This document shows positions 54,142 to 62,815 of a DNA stretch of 64,000 nucleotides, piece after piece (the first letter of the stretch is position 1; every line of letters starts with the position of its first letter). This DNA is from DATJCV01 sp963707665. GTDB taxonomy: Bacteria; Pseudomonadota; Gammaproteobacteria; Burkholderiales; Burkholderiaceae_D. Below the pieces are notes generated by a model. That model did no database searches, was not told the origin of the DNA, and worked only from the letters and a program-made list of their open reading frames with translations. The stretch is taken from assembly GCA_963707665.1 (NCBI GenBank), contig CAVPQU010000011.1:248001-312000 (forward strand). Direction: 5' to 3'. The translations under genes were made by a program, and so were the position numbers.

Positions 54142-55616
54142 CAGAAGCAGGACCAATAACCGACGCAGCATCCACAACTGCCGCGCAGCTGGACGATTTT
54201 CTCGAGAATGAATACCAGCACGGCTTCGTGACCCACGTCGAGACTGATACCGTGCCGCGCGGCTTGACCGAGGATACGATCCGGCTGATCTCGGCCAAGA
54301 AAAATGAGCCGCCCTTCATGCTCGAATGGCGGCTGAAGGCATTCCGCCACTGGTTGACGATGAGCGAGCCGAAATGGTCCACGGTCAAGCATCCGGCCAT
54401 CGACTATCAGGACATTATTTACTACTCTGCGCCGAAGTCGATGAAGAATGGACCGAAGAGCCTGGACGAAGTCGATCCCGAATTGCTGAGGACATACGAA
54501 AAACTCGGGGTGCCGTTGAAAGAGCGGGAGATGCTGGCCGGCGTTGCTGTGGATGCGGTATTCGATAGTGTTTCGGTCGGCACCACGTTCAAGGACAAGC
54601 TGGGTGAGTTAGGCATTATTTTCGGCTCTTTTTCAGATGCGGTGCGCGATCATCCGGAATTGGTGCAGAAATATCTCGGGTCAGTGGTGCCGCCAGCCGA
54701 CAACTTCTATGCAGCGCTGAATTCGGCGGTGTTCACCGATGGTTCGTTCTGCTACATTCCGCCGGGCGTGCGCTGCCCGATGGAGTTGTCCACCTATTTC
54801 CGCATCAATGCGAAAGACACTGGCCAGTTCGAGCGTACGCTGATCATCGCCGATGAGGGCGCTTACGTCAGCTACCTGGAAGGCTGCACCGCGCCGATGC
54901 GCGACGAAAACCAGTTGCATGCGGCGGTGGTGGAACTGGTGGCGCTGGACAATGCGCGCATCAAGTACTCGACCGTGCAGAACTGGTATCCGGGCGACAA
55001 GGACGGCGTTGGCGGCATCTACAATTTCGTCACCAAGCGCGGCGACTGCCGCGGCAAGAAGTCGCATATTTCCTGGACCCAGGTCGAAACCGGCTCCGCG
55101 ATCACCTGGAAATATCCGAGCTGCCTGCTGCGCGGCGACGATTCGATCGGCGAATTCCATTCGGTGGCGCTGACCAACAATTATCAGCAAGCGGATACCG
55201 GCTCCAAGATGATCCATATCGGCAAGAATACCCGCAGCACGATCGTGTCCAAGGGTATTTCCGCCAAGCGCGGCCAGCAGTCTTATCGCGGACTGGTGAA
55301 GATCATGAAATCGGCCGAGGGTGCGCGCAATTACACACAGTGCGATTCGCTGCTGCTAGGGGATCAATGCGGCGCGCATACTTTTCCATACATCGAGGTC
55401 AAGAACCCTAGTGCGCGCGTTGAACATGAGGCTTCCACCTCTCGTATTGGCGAAGACCAGCTGTTTTACTGCATGCAGCGAGGCATTTCGGCGGAAGACG
55501 CAGTGTCGATGATCGTCAATGGATTTTGCAAGGAAGTCTTCAAGGAACTGCCGATGGAGTTTGCGGTGGAAGCGCAGGCGTTGCTTTCCGTGAGCCTCGA
55601 AGGCTGTGTCGGCTAA
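54138..55616 (+). CDS. sufB: Fe-S cluster assembly protein SufB
   Basis: SufB is the scaffold subunit of the SufBC2D complex. The 492-residue product has YYSAPKSMKN, the conserved core GSFCYIPPGVRCPMELSTYF, YVSYLEGCTAPMRDENQLHAAV (cysteine in the acceptor region), KYSTVQNWYPGDKDG, SEGARNYTQCDSLLLG-like segments, and a C-terminal SRIGEDQLFYCMQRG. The ATG at 54138 overlaps the regulator stop. Ribosome-binding site GGAGAACAGGC lies upstream. Confidence 0.97.
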   Translation: MTEAGPITDAASTTAAQLDDFLENEYQHGFVTHVETDTVPRGLTEDTIRLISAKKNEPPFMLEWRLKAFRHWLTMSEPKWSTVKHPAIDYQDIIYYSAPKSMKNGPKSLDEVDPELLRTYEKLGVPLKEREMLAGVAVDAVFDSVSVGTTFKDKLGELGIIFGSFSDAVRDHPELVQKYLGSVVPPADNFYAALNSAVFTDGSFCYIPPGVRCPMELSTYFRINAKDTGQFERTLIIADEGAYVSYLEGCTAPMRDENQLHAAVVELVALDNARIKYSTVQNWYPGDKDGVGGIYNFVTKRGDCRGKKSHISWTQVETGSAITWKYPSCLLRGDDSIGEFHSVALTNNYQQADTGSKMIHIGKNTRSTIVSKGISAKRGQQSYRGLVKIMKSAEGARNYTQCDSLLLGDQCGAHTFPYIEVKNPSARVEHEASTSRIGEDQLFYCMQRGISAEDAVSMIVNGFCKEVFKELPMEFAVEAQALLSVSLEGCVG

Positions 55617-55648
55617 ACCATCATCGTTATAAGAGAGCTAGGGAAAAC

Positions 55649-56437
55649 ATGCTGGACATAAAAAATTTGCAAGTTCAGGTCGAGCAAAAACCGATTTTGC
55701 AAGGACTCGACCTGACCGTCAATGCCGGCGAAGTGCACGCCATCATGGGGCCGAACGGTTCCGGAAAAAGCACGCTGGCACAGGTGTTGGCGGGGCGTGA
55801 CAATTACGAAGTGACCGGTGGCAGCGTCGAATATCTAGGCAAGGACCTGCTGGCGCTGGCCCCCGAAATCCGCGCGCGGGAAGGCGTCTTCCTGGCATTC
55901 CAGTATCCGGTCGAAATTCCCGGAGTCAGCAATGTCTACCTGTTGAAGGCGGCGCTTAACAACGTGCGCAAGCATCGCGGCTTGCAGGAACTGGACGCCT
56001 TCGAATTCATGAAGTTGATGAAAGAAAAGATGAAGTTGATGGAGATGAAGCAGGAATTGCTGTATCGCTCGGTCAATGAAGGATTTTCCGGTGGCGAAAA
56101 AAAACGCAATGAAATACTGCAAATGGCGATGCTTGAGCCTAGACTGGCCGTCCTCGATGAAACCGATTCCGGGCTGGATATCGATGCTCTGCAGATCGTG
56201 GCAAAAGGCATCAACGCCCTGCGCAGCCCCGAGCGCTCGATCATCATGGTGACCCACTATCAGCGCCTGCTGGATTATGTGGTGCCTGATTTCGTGCATG
56301 TGCTGTCGAAAGGGAAAATCATCAAATCCGGCGGCAAGGAACTGGCACTGGAACTGGAAGAGCGTGGCTATGGCTGGCTGGAGCCGGGTGCTGAGGCCAA
56401 TAAAGCGGCAAGCCCAGGAGCGAGGGCAACGGCATGA
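55649..56437 (+). CDS. sufC: Fe-S assembly ATPase SufC
   Basis: SufC is the ABC-type ATPase that drives SufB/SufD. The 262-residue product has Walker A MGPNGSGKSTLAQVL, the family signature FSGGEKKRNEILQMAML, Walker B LAVLDETDSGLDIDALQ, and the H-loop MVTHYQRLLDY. AGGGAAAAC precedes the ATG. It overlaps sufD by ATGA. Confidence 0.97.
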   Translation: MLDIKNLQVQVEQKPILQGLDLTVNAGEVHAIMGPNGSGKSTLAQVLAGRDNYEVTGGSVEYLGKDLLALAPEIRAREGVFLAFQYPVEIPGVSNVYLLKAALNNVRKHRGLQELDAFEFMKLMKEKMKLMEMKQELLYRSVNEGFSGGEKKRNEILQMAMLEPRLAVLDETDSGLDIDALQIVAKGINALRSPERSIIMVTHYQRLLDYVVPDFVHVLSKGKIIKSGGKELALELEERGYGWLEPGAEANKAASPGARATA

Positions 56438-57768
56438 TGAACCTGGAATCAAGGGAGCGCACGCTGGCCGACTACGCCCGTATTGCGCTGACCTTGCCCG
56501 GCACCCAGCTGCCGTGGCTGGTACAGGGGCGCAACGCCGCTCTTGAGCGTTTTGCCCAAAGCGGTTATCCGACGGTACGCGACGAAGACTGGAAATACAC
56601 CAATGTCAGCCGGATCGAGCGCCAGGCTTTTGTCGCGCTAACGGCAGCGGACGCCGACGCGGCGGAAGCCGCTGCATTGTTGCAGAATCTTGCACCTGAC
56701 CGCGAAGCAGGCCACTGGCTGGTCTTCGTCAACGGCCGTTACGCGCCGGCATTGTCGAGCTTGCAGCCGTTGCCGGACGGCGTTGTGCTGGGTAGTCTGG
56801 CGCAGGCTTTGAAACAAGCGCCGGAGGCATTGCAGCCCTATCTGATCGACCGCGCCGGACAAACCGCGTTCGGCGAATTGAATACGGCCTTCATGGCGGA
56901 TGGCGCCTGGTTGCATGTGCCGCGCGATACCGCCGTCGCCGAGCCGATTCATTTGCTGTTTCTGACGACACAGAGCGGGGTTGCAATTTATCCGCGCAAT
57001 CTGCTGGTGGCGGAGCCAGGCGCTCGCGCAACCGTGGTCGAGCACTATGCGGGCATGGAGAATGCGGTCTACCTGACCAACGCGGTGACGCAGATATTCA
57101 CCGCCGGCAATGCCTCGATCGAACACTACAAGTTGCAACAGGAATCGGTCCAGGCTTTCCATATCGCCGGTATTCATGCGCAACAAAAACAGGACAGCAG
57201 CCTGGCATCGCATTCGATTTCTCTGGGAGCGCTCTTGACGCGCAATGACATCACAACCAGCTTCGATGCGACCGGCTGCGAGGTTACGCTGAATGGCCTG
57301 TATCTGGTGGGTGGACGCCAGCACGTGGATAACCATACCCGGGTTGATCACGCGTCACCGAACGGCACCAGCAACGAATACTATCGAGGTGTCATGGATG
57401 GTGCGTCGCGCGCCGTATTCAACGGCAAGGTGATCGTCCATCCTGGCGCGCAGAAGACCAATGCGCATCAGTCGAATCACAACCTGCTGCTATCGCGCGA
57501 AGCTGAAGTCGATACCAAGCCGCAACTTGAAATTTATGCCGACGACGTGCAATGCACGCACGGCGCGACCATCGGCCAGATCGACGACGAGCAGCGCTTT
57601 TACCTGCGCTCGCGTGGTATCGAAGATGCCATGGCGCAGAGCCTGCTGGTACATGCCTTTGCCCATGACGTGATCGAGCGCATTCGGCTGCAGTCATTGC
57701 GGCAGCGGCTAGAGCAGATTCTGTTTGCGCGTTTGCCGCAAGGCGACCGAATCAGGGAGCTGACGTGA
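56434..57768 (+). CDS. sufD: Fe-S cluster assembly protein SufD
   Basis: SufD pairs with SufB in the SufBC2D scaffold. The 444-residue product has an N-terminal helical region with DEDWKYTNVSRIERQAF, a beta-helix core (LYLVGGRQHVDNHTRVDH with the functional His, ASRAVFNGKVIVHPGAQKTNAHQSN split over two motifs), and the C-terminal DDEQRFYLRSRGIEDAMAQS. It overlaps both neighbours by 4 nt. Confidence 0.96.
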   Translation: MMNLESRERTLADYARIALTLPGTQLPWLVQGRNAALERFAQSGYPTVRDEDWKYTNVSRIERQAFVALTAADADAAEAAALLQNLAPDREAGHWLVFVNGRYAPALSSLQPLPDGVVLGSLAQALKQAPEALQPYLIDRAGQTAFGELNTAFMADGAWLHVPRDTAVAEPIHLLFLTTQSGVAIYPRNLLVAEPGARATVVEHYAGMENAVYLTNAVTQIFTAGNASIEHYKLQQESVQAFHIAGIHAQQKQDSSLASHSISLGALLTRNDITTSFDATGCEVTLNGLYLVGGRQHVDNHTRVDHASPNGTSNEYYRGVMDGASRAVFNGKVIVHPGAQKTNAHQSNHNLLLSREAEVDTKPQLEIYADDVQCTHGATIGQIDDEQRFYLRSRGIEDAMAQSLLVHAFAHDVIERIRLQSLRQRLEQILFARLPQGDRIRELT

Positions 57769-59024
57769 AACCGGATACGGAAACTCTGCTGCATCCAACG
57801 ACCGCAAGCGGCGTGAGTAACTGGCGCCTTGATTTTCCGATTCTGTCGGAAACCGTGCGCGGCAAACCGCTGGTCTACCTGGACAACGCCGCCACCACGC
57901 AAAAGCCGCGCTCGGTGATTGACGCGGAAGCCCATTACTACCGCACGCTGAATGCCAACGTCCATCGCGGCGTGCATGATCTGAGCCAGCGTGCGACCGA
58001 CGCCTATGAGGCGGCCCGGGCCAAGGTGCGCAGCTTCATTGGCGCCCAGCACGACGAGGAAATTATTTTCGTGCGTGGTGCCACCGAAGCCATCAACCTG
58101 GTGGCACAGAGTTATGCCCGCTCGTTGTTGAAGGCGGGCGACGAAATCATCGTCAGCGCCATGGAGCATCACTCCAACATCGTGCCGTGGCAAATGGTGT
58201 GCGCGCAGACTGGCGCCGTACTCAAGGTGGCACCGGTGACCGATGCCGGCGAGCTGGACCTGGCCGCCTATGCCGATCTGCTTGGCCAGCGCACCCGCTT
58301 GGTGGCGATGACGCATCTGTCGAATGCGCTAGGTACGATCACGCCGGTAGCGCAGGTAATTGAACTGGCACATGCTGCCGGCGCGCTGGTGCTGCTGGAT
58401 GGCGCCCAGGCGATTTCGCATCTTGGCGTCGACGTACGGACACTGGATTGCGATTTCTATGTGTTTTCCGGGCACAAGATCTTTGCCCCGACCGGTATCG
58501 GCGTACTGTACGGAAAGAAAGCCTTGCTGGAGGCGATGCCACCCTACCAGGGCGGCGGCGACATGATTCGAGCCGTGACGTTTGAAAAAACCGAATACAA
58601 CGATCTTCCCTACAAGTTCGAGGCTGGCACGCCCAACATAGCCGGCGCGATCGGACTTGGTGCTGCGCTTGACTATGTCGCGGCGATCGGGATCGAACGC
58701 ATCGCGGCACACGAACACGATTTGCTCGCCTATGCGACGCAACTGGCCAGTACCATTCCGGGTTTGCGCATCATCGGGCAGGCGCCGCACAAGGCCAGTA
58801 TCCTGTCGTTCACGATGGATGGGATTCATCCGCACGATATCGGCACGATCCTCGATCATGACGGCATCGCGATCCGCGCCGGGCATCACTGCGCGATGCC
58901 GGTCATGCGCCGTTTCGGCTTGGCCGGCACCGCGCGGGCATCGTTCGCGCTATACAACACGCGCCAGGAAGTCGATGTACTGATGGCTGGTCTACACAAG
59001 GTACGGGAGCTATTCCAGAGATGA
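57765..59024 (+). CDS. sufS: Cysteine desulfurase SufS
   Basis: SufS is a class II cysteine desulfurase that supplies persulfide sulfur for cluster assembly. The 419-residue product shows VYLDNAATTQKP, LNANVHRGVHDLSQRATD, the PLP-binding MEHHSN and FSGHKIFAPTGIGVLYGKK (Schiff-base Lys), and the sulfur-carrying Cys in RAGHHCAMPVMRRF. The sulfur acceptor is likely the SufU-type protein encoded next, since no sufE is seen. Overlaps sufD and sufU by 4 nt. Confidence 0.97.
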   Translation: MKPDTETLLHPTTASGVSNWRLDFPILSETVRGKPLVYLDNAATTQKPRSVIDAEAHYYRTLNANVHRGVHDLSQRATDAYEAARAKVRSFIGAQHDEEIIFVRGATEAINLVAQSYARSLLKAGDEIIVSAMEHHSNIVPWQMVCAQTGAVLKVAPVTDAGELDLAAYADLLGQRTRLVAMTHLSNALGTITPVAQVIELAHAAGALVLLDGAQAISHLGVDVRTLDCDFYVFSGHKIFAPTGIGVLYGKKALLEAMPPYQGGGDMIRAVTFEKTEYNDLPYKFEAGTPNIAGAIGLGAALDYVAAIGIERIAAHEHDLLAYATQLASTIPGLRIIGQAPHKASILSFTMDGIHPHDIGTILDHDGIAIRAGHHCAMPVMRRFGLAGTARASFALYNTRQEVDVLMAGLHKVRELFQR

Positions 59025-59467
59025 GTGATCTGCGAGACCTATATCAGGAAGTGATCTTCGATCACTACCGCAAGCCGCGCAACTGCCATGTGCTCGACTG
59101 CGCCAACCACAAGGCCGAGGGTTACAACCCACTATGCGGCGACCAGGTAACGGTGTACTTGAAGATTGAAAACGGCGTGATCGAGGATCTGAGCTTTTCG
59201 GGCAGCGGCTGCGCTATCTCGACGGCTTCCGCCTCGCTGATGACCGAGGCATTGAAGGGCAAGAAGCTGGACGAAGTCGAACATCTGTTCCAGGAGTTTC
59301 ACCAGATGGTCACCAGTGCGGACGATGCGCCGCATGCTGACATCGGCAAGCTGGAAGTTCTGGCCGGCGTGCGCGAATTTCCGGCGCGCGTGAAATGCGC
59401 AACGCTGGCATGGCATACCCTGCATGCGGCCCTGAAGGACCAACCACAGAATGTATCCACGGAGTAA
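59021..59467 (+). CDS. sufU: SufU family Fe-S scaffold/sulfur-transfer protein
   Basis: The 148-residue IscU-like protein has the SufU cysteines in YNPLCGDQVTV, FSGSGCAIST and RVKCATLAWHTL, with the SufU-type insertion (TEALKGKKLDEVEHLFQEFHQM and following). It shuttles sulfur from SufS to the SufBCD scaffold. It overlaps sufS by ATGA and is followed immediately by the DUF59 gene. Confidence 0.94.
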   Translation: MSDLRDLYQEVIFDHYRKPRNCHVLDCANHKAEGYNPLCGDQVTVYLKIENGVIEDLSFSGSGCAISTASASLMTEALKGKKLDEVEHLFQEFHQMVTSADDAPHADIGKLEVLAGVREFPARVKCATLAWHTLHAALKDQPQNVSTE

Positions 59468-59821
59468 ATGATGAACGTCTCAGAACAACCAGACAGCGGG
59501 ACGCAATCCTTGCAGAAAGAGCAGATCCGGAACAACCTGATCGCTGCCATGCGCACCATCTACGATCCCGAAATCCCGGTCAATATCTATGACTTGGGAT
59601 TGATCTACAACATAGATATCGGTGACGAAGGCGAAGTTGCGATCGAGATGACGCTGACGGCGCCGGGTTGCCCCGTAGCGGGCACCTTTCCAGGCACGGT
59701 CGAAGAACGCCTGTCCGAAGTGCCGGGCGTATCCGATGTGCGGGTCGAGTTGGTATGGGAACCGGCGTGGAGCACCGAGATGCTCACCGACGAGACCAAG
59801 CTGGAACTCGGTTTGTTGTAA
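59468..59821 (+). CDS. sufT: SUF-associated DUF59/MIP18 protein SufT
   Basis: The 117-residue product has the MIP18 core RTIYDPEIPVNIYDLGLIYNI with the conserved Asp/Pro motif and the cysteine motif TLTAPGCPVAGTFPG, then VRVELVWEPAWSTEMLTDE. SufT-type proteins help mature Fe-S proteins. The start could be the ATG at 59468 or 59471. It starts directly after the sufU stop and ends 24 bases before the CRP/FNR-family gene. Confidence 0.93.
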   Translation: MMNVSEQPDSGTQSLQKEQIRNNLIAAMRTIYDPEIPVNIYDLGLIYNIDIGDEGEVAIEMTLTAPGCPVAGTFPGTVEERLSEVPGVSDVRVELVWEPAWSTEMLTDETKLELGLL

Positions 59822-59845
59822 TCACACCAACAGCGGGAGCATGGC

Positions 59846-60601
59846 ATGCTGCAATCGAGTCCCATCCGGTCCACTCCGACCGTGTTGCCGCCGGTGGTGC
59901 CGCCAGCCATGCGGGACGGCAGCAGTCTGTCTCATTTCGCGCTGTTTGCCGACGTTGGGGAATTGCCACTCGCGCGCCTGGCGCGCGAAATGACCCGACA
60001 TCGTTTCAAGGCCGGAGAGCATCTCTGGTATGCCGGTGACAAGGCTGATCACTTGACCCTGATTGACGACGGCATCGTTGAAATCGAGCGCACCAGGCGC
60101 TCCGGGGACGGCGTGATCCTGGGCCTGTTCGCCACCGGCGAAACGGTCGGCTTGCCGGCAGCAATCGCGCATAAACCCTACCCGGCGGATGCCATTGCGC
60201 TGAGCGACCATGTCAACATCGTGCGAATCCGGGCGCCAGCCATGTTGCAGGTGATGAGCGAGCATTTGCCGCTGGCGCTGGCAGTCAATCACGCGTTGCT
60301 GCAGCATAATGCCGCCTTGCATGCGTCGATCGAAATTGTCGGTGCCGGCTCGGTGCCGAAGCGCCTGGCGGCGCTGTTTCTCTTTCTTGGACGCCGCTTT
60401 GGCATCCGTACCGCCTCCGGCGGACTCCATATCAACCTGGCGTTGACGCGCGAGCAAATCGGCCGCCTGGTGAGCGCCAGGGTCGAAACCGTGATCCGCA
60501 TCATGAGTCGCTGGCAAAAAGCCGGCTGGTTGAACGGTGCGCGCAACGGCATCGACATCACGCGCGTCGACATGTTGCAGCGCATGTCGGATGCTGACTG
60601 A
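59846..60601 (+). CDS. CRP/FNR-family transcriptional regulator
   Basis: The 251-residue product has a cyclic-nucleotide-binding-like sensor domain (about 28-150: LSHFALFADVGELPLARL, RFKAGEHLWYAGDKADHLTLID, GLFATGETVGLPAAI) and a helix-turn-helix (about 200-235: NLALTREQIGRLVSARVETVIRIMSRW). The recognition helix VETVIR resembles the FNR ExxSR pattern with Ser replaced. No cysteine cluster typical of oxygen-sensing FNR is present. The ligand is unknown. It is likely co-transcribed with the suf operon and is convergent with fdxA. Confidence 0.9.
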   Translation: MLQSSPIRSTPTVLPPVVPPAMRDGSSLSHFALFADVGELPLARLAREMTRHRFKAGEHLWYAGDKADHLTLIDDGIVEIERTRRSGDGVILGLFATGETVGLPAAIAHKPYPADAIALSDHVNIVRIRAPAMLQVMSEHLPLALAVNHALLQHNAALHASIEIVGAGSVPKRLAALFLFLGRRFGIRTASGGLHINLALTREQIGRLVSARVETVIRIMSRWQKAGWLNGARNGIDITRVDMLQRMSDAD

Positions 60602-60619
60602 GTTGGCGCGTCGCTCCCT

Positions 60620-60943
60620 TCATCGCTCCAGCAGGTGCAGTTTATCTTTCACCTCGGCCCATTCATCGGCATCAGGCAAGGCCGGTTTTTTCCTGACGAT
60701 CGGTTCCCATTTTTCCGCTAGTTCGGTGTTCAGGCCGATGAATCGCTGCTGATCGGCTGGGACATCTTCCTCGGCAAAGATTGCGTTCACCGGACACTCG
60801 GCGACGCATAGTGCGCAATCGATGCAATCTTCGGCCGAGATCACTAGGAAATTCGGACCTTCCCGAAATGCATCGACCGGACAGACTTCCACGCAATCGG
60901 TGTACTTGCATTTGACGCAGCTCTCGGTCACCACAAAGGTCAT
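60620..60943 (-). CDS. fdxA: 7Fe ferredoxin FdxA
   Basis: The 107-residue product is a 3Fe-4S/4Fe-4S ferredoxin: cluster motifs CVKCKYTDCVEVCPVDAF and CIDCALCVAECPVNAIF, then the family C-terminal extension (PADQQRFIGLNTELAEKWEP and the acidic end). It carries electrons to unknown partners in the cytoplasm. The ATG at 60943 has AGGAG six bases upstream; an in-frame longer start at 61120 is not supported. It is divergent from the FmdE gene with a 175-base gap. Confidence 0.96.
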   Translation of the reverse strand: MTFVVTESCVKCKYTDCVEVCPVDAFREGPNFLVISAEDCIDCALCVAECPVNAIFAEEDVPADQQRFIGLNTELAEKWEPIVRKKPALPDADEWAEVKDKLHLLER

Positions 60944-61118
60944 GTGTTTCTCCTGTTCGCCTTGATTCGGTATCGAGCATAGGAGCGCGTGGATTGGATC
61001 GCAATGACAAAAATCATTCCGGGTCCAGCCTGCCACACTTACGATGAAGGCCGGCTGCGTACATCCGCTCACGGCTCGTGTGGCGATCACGATTAACGTA
61101 TTTTTAAACAGATGAATC

Positions 61119-61724
61119 ATGACTTACCCGGAATTTTTTGATCAGGCGCCGTCCATTACCGTTCGCGATGAACTGGCACAACTGCTTGGCGCCGCCGAAG
61201 GCGGTCTGATGACTTACCACTACGTTGATGCGGTCCGGCTGGCGGGGCATTCCTGCCCGACCGTTGCCGGTGCCTATTTGCTGACGCGGCGCGCTTTGCA
61301 ATTGCTGTATCCGCAGCAGATACCGCAGCGCGGCGGCATCCGGGTGCAGTTTTCGGCGCCGGTGGAGCAGGGGGTTATTGGCGTGCTTGCCAACGTGGCC
61401 GGTCTGATCACCGGGGCAGCGGGGCGCGGCGGTTTCAAAGGAATCGGCGGTCGGCATTGCCGCCAGGATCTACTGCACTACGACGTAAATTTTGATGGCG
61501 AAGTGCGCTTTGAGCGGCAGGATACCGGCGCTGCGGTTCAACTGGGCATGGATATGGGCAAGGTGCCGTTTGATCCGCGCACTTCGCCGCTCCTGCAGAA
61601 AACGCTGAGCGGCTCGGCCAGCGCGGACGAGGTCGCCGAGTTCGGCCGCCTGTGGCAAGAACGGGTGCGAAAAATTCTGTTGGAGCATGCGGATGATCCG
61701 GATCTGATTTTCGTGACCGATTAG
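61119..61724 (+). CDS. FmdE-domain protein
   Basis: The 201-residue product begins FFDQAPSITVRDELAQLLG and contains the FmdE motif GHSCPTVAGAYLLTRRAL with the conserved Cys, then AAGRGGFKGIGGRHCRQDLLHY. FmdE-domain proteins are linked to molybdenum-enzyme operons in archaea; in bacteria the role is unclear, perhaps a metal- or cofactor-binding protein. An ATG at 61119 follows a T/A-rich leader. No molybdoenzyme gene is in the window. Divergent from fdxA. Confidence 0.85.
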   Translation: MTYPEFFDQAPSITVRDELAQLLGAAEGGLMTYHYVDAVRLAGHSCPTVAGAYLLTRRALQLLYPQQIPQRGGIRVQFSAPVEQGVIGVLANVAGLITGAAGRGGFKGIGGRHCRQDLLHYDVNFDGEVRFERQDTGAAVQLGMDMGKVPFDPRTSPLLQKTLSGSASADEVAEFGRLWQERVRKILLEHADDPDLIFVTD

Positions 61725-62152
61725 GCGCTTTCTCCCGCAGTGCAAGCCCTTGGCGTCTGCTGCGTGCCGGCAGGGCATAGAAAGAATGCGACGCGTTTTA
61801 TCGCAAACAGAAACGCGCGCTCGCCGTGGCACTGGCCCGAATGGTCGCAGAGGAGCGGCCGCCAGCAAAGACGGACAGTGTCGCGCGCCGTCAAGACGGC
61901 ACTTCAGAATGGCTCAACACCGCGCTTGCGTGTGGTCTGAGCGCTTGGTTTGCTGCTTCGCGCGATGACGGTGGACCCGACCCTGCCGGTCTCCGTCATT
62001 TGACGCCCCGGTTGCGTCGACAATCGGGGCATTTTTTTAAGTCTGGCTTAACTCCACGCACCTATCATCGGCTTGTGGCCATCCTGCCTTGGGTGCGGCG
62101 GAGTACACTATTTTCTATCGACCGGAAAGATTCACGTCCCGCGGGGGAGTTC
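61725..62152. other. Intergenic region with a structured, terminated end
   Basis: The 428-base gap between the FmdE gene and the response regulator has no supported protein gene. At its centre a 7-bp hairpin (ATGACGG 61965-61971 pairing with CCGTCAT 61993-61999) stands directly before a strong terminator at 62005-62038. It is either the long 3' end of the FmdE transcript or a separate small RNA. The last 110 bases would carry the response-regulator promoter. Confidence 0.45.
62005..62038 (+). terminator. Rho-independent terminator
   Basis: GCCCCGGTTG and CAATCGGGGC pair over 10 bp (one G-U pair) with a 6-base loop (CGTCGA), followed by A and seven T. This is the clearest intrinsic terminator in the window. 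Confidence 0.85.
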
Positions 62153-62815
62153 ATGCGTTTGTTGCTGGCAGAAGATGACACCATGATCGGCGATAGCGTG
62201 CGTAAAGGCTTGCGCCTGGACGGCTTCACGGTGGACTGGGTGCGAGACGGGGTGGCGGCACAATTGGCGCTCGGTAGCGAGCTGTACCAGCTGCTGTTGC
62301 TGGACTTGGGTTTGCCGAAAATGTCGGGCCTGGAGGTGCTGAAAGCAATGCGCCGCACCGGCAACCGGATCCCGGTACTGATCCTGACCGCGCGTGATGC
62401 CGTTGCCGACCGGGTGGCTGGACTGGATGCCGGTGCCGATGATTACCTGGTCAAGCCTTTCGACCTGGAAGAGCTTGCTGCGCGCATCCGTGCCTTGCTG
62501 CGGCGCCAGGCAGGGCGGGCGGCTCCCGAAATTCGGCTCGGTAACCTGAGTCTGAACCCGGCGACGCATGAAGTAAGGCTGCACGACCAGCCGGTGAATC
62601 TGTCGGCGCGCGAATTTGCCCTGTTGCACGCTTTTCTGGATCGTCCCGGCGCCGTGTTTTCGCGTGCGCAACTGGAAGAAAAGCTGTATGGCTGGAACGA
62701 GGAAGTCGAAAGCAATACGGTGGAGGTCTACATCCATGCGCTGCGCAAGAAGCTTGGAGCGGAACTGATCAAGAACGTGCGCGGTGTCGGTTACATGATA
62801 CCGATTCCGCGATGA
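62153..62815 (+). CDS. OmpR-family response regulator (QseB-like)
   Basis: The 220-residue product has a receiver domain (about 1-120: LLLAEDDTMIGDSV, phospho-acceptor Asp in LLLLDLGLPKMSG, LILTARDA, YLVKPFDLEEL) and an OmpR/PhoB winged helix (about 125-218: LSLNPATHEVRL, LSAREFALLHAFL, NTVEVYIHALRKKLG, IKNVRGVGYMI). It is closest in pattern to QseB/TctD-type regulators. The ATG at 62153 has GGGGGAG upstream. It overlaps its sensor kinase by ATGA. Confidence 0.95.
   Translation: MRLLLAEDDTMIGDSVRKGLRLDGFTVDWVRDGVAAQLALGSELYQLLLLDLGLPKMSGLEVLKAMRRTGNRIPVLILTARDAVADRVAGLDAGADDYLVKPFDLEELAARIRALLRRQAGRAAPEIRLGNLSLNPATHEVRLHDQPVNLSAREFALLHAFLDRPGAVFSRAQLEEKLYGWNEEVESNTVEVYIHALRKKLGAELIKNVRGVGYMIPIPR

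Noticed and set aside
60962..60976. FNR-like site upstream of fdxA (TTGAT...ATCGA)
   Set aside because: Half-site spacing is five instead of four bases and the second half deviates; not good enough to call.
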